Origin: Eubacterium sp.
Lineage (GTDB): Bacteria > Bacillota > Clostridia > Oscillospirales > Acutalibacteraceae
Length of the DNA: 7,993 nucleotides
NCBI GenBank assembly: GCA_029052085.1
Contig: JAIDJS010000227.1
Coordinates: 1-7,993 of the forward strand
Direction: 5' to 3'
The notes below the pieces were generated by a model that made no database searches, was not told where the DNA came from, and was given only the letters and a program-made list of their open reading frames with translations. The translations under genes and the position numbers were made by a program. Numbering within the stretch: position 1 is the stretch's first letter; the number at the start of each line of letters is the position of its first letter. Below, piece after piece: positions 6,137 through 7,993 of the stretch.

Positions 6137-7198
6137 ATGTCATATTTCGGAGTGGATTTATCAGAGTTTAACGGTTCTATTGATTGGGAAAGACTTGCCG
6201 ATCATATTGATTTTGCAATTCTGCGAATCGGTTGGGTCGGAAACAGAGATAACAGTACGCTTGATGAAAGGTTTGAAGAATATTATCGTTCAGCGCGAAA
6301 AGCGGGCGTTAAAATCGGAGCGTATGTTTATATCTATTCTGACAGCGAAAAAACAGCTCGAGAGGGTGCAGAATGGGCAGTGGAAAGGTTAAAGGGAAAA
6401 ACGCTGAATTTGCCCGTTTACTGCGATATGGAGGACAGCAGCATTGCAAATCTCGGAAGATCAAAGCTTTCTGCAATTGTAAATGCTTTTAACTCCGTTA
6501 TTGAAAAACATGGTCTTTGGGCAGGTGTCTATGCAAACAAAAACTGGTATGATAATTATCTGGATAAGGACCTTAAAAAGCGGTATACAAGCTGGATAGC
6601 GAACTATACAAGCGGTACGGATAAATATAAGGGCGAATATGATATGTGGCAGAATTCGTCTGAAGGCAGAGTAGAGGGTGTTAACGGAAATGTTGATACG
6701 GATTATCTGTACCGCAATCTGTTCAGGGAAATAAAATCAGATGATACTGAGCCTGAAAAACCGGTTGATGATAGGTATCCGAAGCCGGTTGAATGGCATA
6801 ACGGCTCTACAAAGGAAGTCGTTTATAAAAGAAGCAACCTGCGCGACAAAATAGGAACGATTTTTGCGTATTCAGATGCACTTTGCTATGGTAAAGCCGA
6901 AGATTCGCTTATTATCGTTTATGATATTGCCGGTACAAAAAAGCATAAATCCGGTTTTGTGGCGTATAAAGACGGCGTAAAAAATACCCCCACTGATAAG
7001 AGAGTGTGGAAAAACGGTCATACACCTGAAGTGGTGTACGCGGATACAGAAAAGCGGTTGTCCGTCGGCAGTATTTTTCCGTATGAAACCGCGGATTGCC
7101 TTGGGAAAATAGATGATATGTATCTTGTTCGTTATAATGTTGATGGCACAAAAGTTCAAAAATGCGGCTTTGTCGAATATCACGGCGGAGTTAAATAA
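6137..7198 (+). CDS. GH25 lysozyme (phage-type endolysin) with two C-terminal repeats
   Basis: A 353-residue muramidase. Residues 1-195 form a glycoside hydrolase 25 domain. FGVDLSEFNGSIDW at the N-terminus carries Asp7, and VYCDMED (94-100) carries the catalytic Asp97/Glu99 pair seen in Cellosyl-type enzymes. The domain ends with the DMWQ and NVDTDYLY segments typical of GH25. It cleaves the beta-1,4 bond between N-acetylmuramic acid and N-acetylglucosamine in peptidoglycan. A charged linker (about 197-213) leads to two related modules of about 65 residues (217-282 and 289-353), probably wall-binding. There is no signal peptide, so export by the adjacent holin is expected. The gene is complete, with catalytic residues intact. 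Its origin is probably a prophage lysis module, although it could be a domesticated autolysin. Confidence 0.92.
   Translation: MSYFGVDLSEFNGSIDWERLADHIDFAILRIGWVGNRDNSTLDERFEEYYRSARKAGVKIGAYVYIYSDSEKTAREGAEWAVERLKGKTLNLPVYCDMEDSSIANLGRSKLSAIVNAFNSVIEKHGLWAGVYANKNWYDNYLDKDLKKRYTSWIANYTSGTDKYKGEYDMWQNSSEGRVEGVNGNVDTDYLYRNLFREIKSDDTEPEKPVDDRYPKPVEWHNGSTKEVVYKRSNLRDKIGTIFAYSDALCYGKAEDSLIIVYDIAGTKKHKSGFVAYKDGVKNTPTDKRVWKNGHTPEVVYADTEKRLSVGSIFPYETADCLGKIDDMYLVRYNVDGTKVQKCGFVEYHGGVK
6785..7195 (+). repeat. Tandem protein repeat in the lysozyme C-terminus
   Basis: Two copies of a module with the shared pattern W-x-N-G-(S/H)-T-x-E-V-V-Y near the start, IG/VG-(T/S)-IF-x-Y in the middle, a C-x-GK step, then D-G/AGTK...GFV-x-Y-x-GGVK-like ends. 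The copies are in residues 217-282 and 289-353. At the DNA level they are diverged, so the duplication is old. Their role is inferred to be cell-wall binding. Confidence 0.8.
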
Positions 7199-7203
7199 AA
7201 ATT

Positions 7204-7226
7204 AGGCACAGGCTATTCCTGTGCCT
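7204..7226. terminator. Hairpin between convergent lysozyme and small - strand gene
   Basis: A 9-bp perfect stem AGGCACAGG / CCTGTGCCT with the loop CTATT, only 5 bp after the lysozyme stop. On the - strand it is followed by AATTTTTATT, a good T-run, so it serves as terminator for the - strand gene ending at 7231. On the + strand the following TTAAATTAT is a weaker tract. It is probably bidirectional. Confidence 0.75.
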
Positions 7227-7230
7227 TAAA

Positions 7231-7419
7231 TTATATGCCAAGCGATCCATTTGAAAAATAATCAAGAAAGCAATCCATTTCATAATTGGAATTGATTTTT
7301 CGTGTTTTGTTTATAACCGCTTGTTTCTGGCTGTCGGAAAGTGTGTCAAATTGCTTCATAGCATCTTCATTTTTTGCTAAAGCATTGCGTAAGTTCATCG
7401 GCAATTCCTTCTTATTCAT
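7231..7419 (-). CDS. Small helical conserved-looking hypothetical protein
   Basis: A 62-residue protein, MNKKELPMNLRNALAKNEDA at the N-terminus and then a LSDSQKQAVINKTRKINSNYEMDCF stretch. It has no membrane segment or signal peptide and is predicted mostly alpha-helical and cytosolic. The pattern PMNLRNALAKNEDAMKQFDTLSDSQKQ recalls small clostridial proteins related to the C-terminal helical domain of YdeI/OmdA-type bacteriocin-protection proteins; I hold this similarity with low certainty. GAGGTG sits 5 nt upstream of the start on the - strand, and a hairpin with a T-run lies immediately after the stop, so it looks like a self-contained single-gene unit. Confidence 0.65.
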   Translation of the reverse strand: MNKKELPMNLRNALAKNEDAMKQFDTLSDSQKQAVINKTRKINSNYEMDCFLDYFSNGSLGI

Positions 7420-7589
7420 AAAAACACCTCAGTATTATGGTTTGCTTAAATGGTGTTTTTAATAAATTTTTTATATCGGGGAAAATACATATTAATAAAT
7501 AATTTTAAAAATAAACAGTTTATTCTTCGGTAAATCATAAAAAATATAAGGTAAGATATATTGAAAAAAGAGACAGGCAGGAATTGAAA
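7420..7589. other. AT-rich divergent intergenic region
   Basis: About 170 bp between the starts of two divergently oriented small genes, so promoters for both should lie here. It is extremely AT-rich, which makes box-picking unreliable. TATAAG (7545-7550) is a possible -10 for the + strand gene and TATAAA near 7480 (read on the - strand) a possible -10 for the other gene, but neither has a convincing -35. I see no inverted repeat strong enough to call an operator. Confidence 0.4.
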
Positions 7590-7817
7590 ATGTATCCATA
7601 TCATAATGAAATCCGAAAAAGAATAAAAAGCGGCGAGCTGGTGGGCTATAAATATGTTGATAATTATAAAAATATAGGTGAATGTTTGCTCTTGCTTTTT
7701 GATGCGCCGCCGTTTGAAAGACCTATTAGACCGCATAAGTATGATGAATATGTTGATATCCTTTCAGAATGGAGTAAAAATAAACGTCAAACAAAACAGC
7801 CTCGTCCTAAGGAATAG
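7590..7817 (+). CDS. Conserved-looking hypothetical protein, 75 residues
   Basis: Begins MYPYHNEIRKRIKSGELVGY and contains the segment LLLLFDAPPFERPIRPHKYDEY (about 35-56), whose Pro-Ile-Arg-Pro-His-Lys-Tyr core reads like a conserved motif. There is no signal peptide or membrane segment. I believe similar short proteins occur in Clostridia but cannot name a function. ATG 7590 is preferred because AGGA (7579-7582) is 7 nt upstream; a TTG at 7584 would add two residues. The stop codon lies inside the following hairpin. It stands alone between divergent and convergent neighbours, so it is probably monocistronic. Confidence 0.65.
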   Translation: MYPYHNEIRKRIKSGELVGYKYVDNYKNIGECLLLLFDAPPFERPIRPHKYDEYVDILSEWSKNKRQTKQPRPKE

Positions 7818-7827
7818 GACAAGGCTG
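7797..7827. terminator. Hairpin between convergent genes at the right end
   Basis: The stem CAGCCT-C-GTCCTA (7797-7809) pairs with TAGGAC-A-AGGCTG (7815-7827), 12 bp with one C/A mismatch and a 5-nt loop. It contains the stop codon of the + strand gene. On the - strand it is followed by TTTTGTTT, which fits a terminator for the - strand gene ending at 7844. On the + strand it is followed by AAAAG, so + strand termination is unlikely to be efficient. Confidence 0.7.
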
Positions 7828-7843
7828 AAAAGCAGATATTAAA

Positions 7844-7993
7844 TTAGTAATCTGTGCTGTTGCGTTCAACATAGGTAGTCAGAATGGAAATCAGTTCGGA
7901 AACCGATGGTGTATTCATAACATCATAGCCTGCAATTTCCGTAAGCCTATCCGAATGATTTTCCCAAGCGTGTTCGGCAACCGTTCTGATATT
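7844..7993 (-). CDS. C-terminal end of an unidentified - strand protein (partial)
   Basis: An uninterrupted - strand frame enters from the right edge and stops at TAA (7844-7846), giving 49 residues from NIRTVAEHAWENHSDRLTEI to the end TTYVERNSTDY. The composition is that of a soluble, mainly helical domain. A hairpin with a T-run on the - strand follows 17 bp after the stop, as expected for a real gene end. The family is not recognised from this fragment; the start is outside the window. Confidence 0.6.
   Translation of the reverse strand, partial: NIRTVAEHAWENHSDRLTEIAGYDVMNTPSVSELISILTTYVERNSTDY

Noticed and set aside
7446..7736. - strand 96-codon frame with hydrophobic, Phe/Ile-rich translation
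   Set aside because: It lies opposite the 75-residue + strand gene and the AT-rich intergenic region; the apparent membrane protein is the antisense of AT-rich codons and has no ribosome binding site that I can see.
1..7993. CRISPR arrays, tRNA or rRNA genes, insertion sequences or toxin-antitoxin pairs
   Set aside because: No regularly spaced direct repeats, no cloverleaf with a recognisable T-loop, no transposase and no matched toxin-antitoxin pair were found on reading both strands.

Overview
The window is AT-rich, with strong AGGAGG-type ribosome binding sites, short intergenic gaps and TTGACA/TATTAT-type promoter signals. These point to a low-GC Firmicute, probably a gut Clostridia (Oscillospiraceae/Lachnospiraceae-like). 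That taxonomic call is inference from composition and from the protein families present. All genes from 1 to 7198 are on the + strand. The right end holds small + and - strand genes separated by hairpin terminators.

Region 1 (1-2128) is the tail of an operon: the last 31 codons of an unidentified gene, an iron-dependent alcohol dehydrogenase most like phosphonoacetaldehyde reductases, and a DMT/EamA transporter. The genes overlap by 11 nt and 1 nt. If the dehydrogenase assignment is right, this is the end of a phosphonate biosynthesis/export operon.

Region 2 (2125-5814) is the most interesting part. A near-consensus promoter lies across the stop codon of the transporter gene. It drives a 30-codon leader ORF with a good ribosome binding site. 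A 17-bp perfect intrinsic terminator follows, then a 15-codon micro-ORF that overlaps (ATGA) the start of a SAM-dependent methyltransferase. Two segments inside the leader ORF are complementary to the 5' arm and loop of the terminator, so an antiterminator can be drawn. This is the layout of a translation-dependent attenuator, as seen upstream of many ribosome-targeting-antibiotic resistance genes. Behind it lie five tightly packed genes with no visible terminator between them: methyltransferase, P-loop kinase-like protein, HAD phosphatase, second methyltransferase and GNAT acetyltransferase. All five are small-molecule or macromolecule modifying enzymes. The substrate is not identifiable from sequence, and a drug-response role is a hypothesis.

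Region 3 (5919-7198) is a phage-type lysis pair: a small holin-like membrane protein and a GH25 lysozyme with two C-terminal repeats. No other phage genes are in the window.

Region 4 (7199-7993) holds a short - strand helical protein, a 75-residue + strand conserved-looking hypothetical, and the C-terminal end of a - strand gene that runs off the window. Two hairpins separate the convergent genes. The only stretches without a gene that exceed 100 bp are 5815-5918 and 7420-7589, and neither reaches 300 bp.
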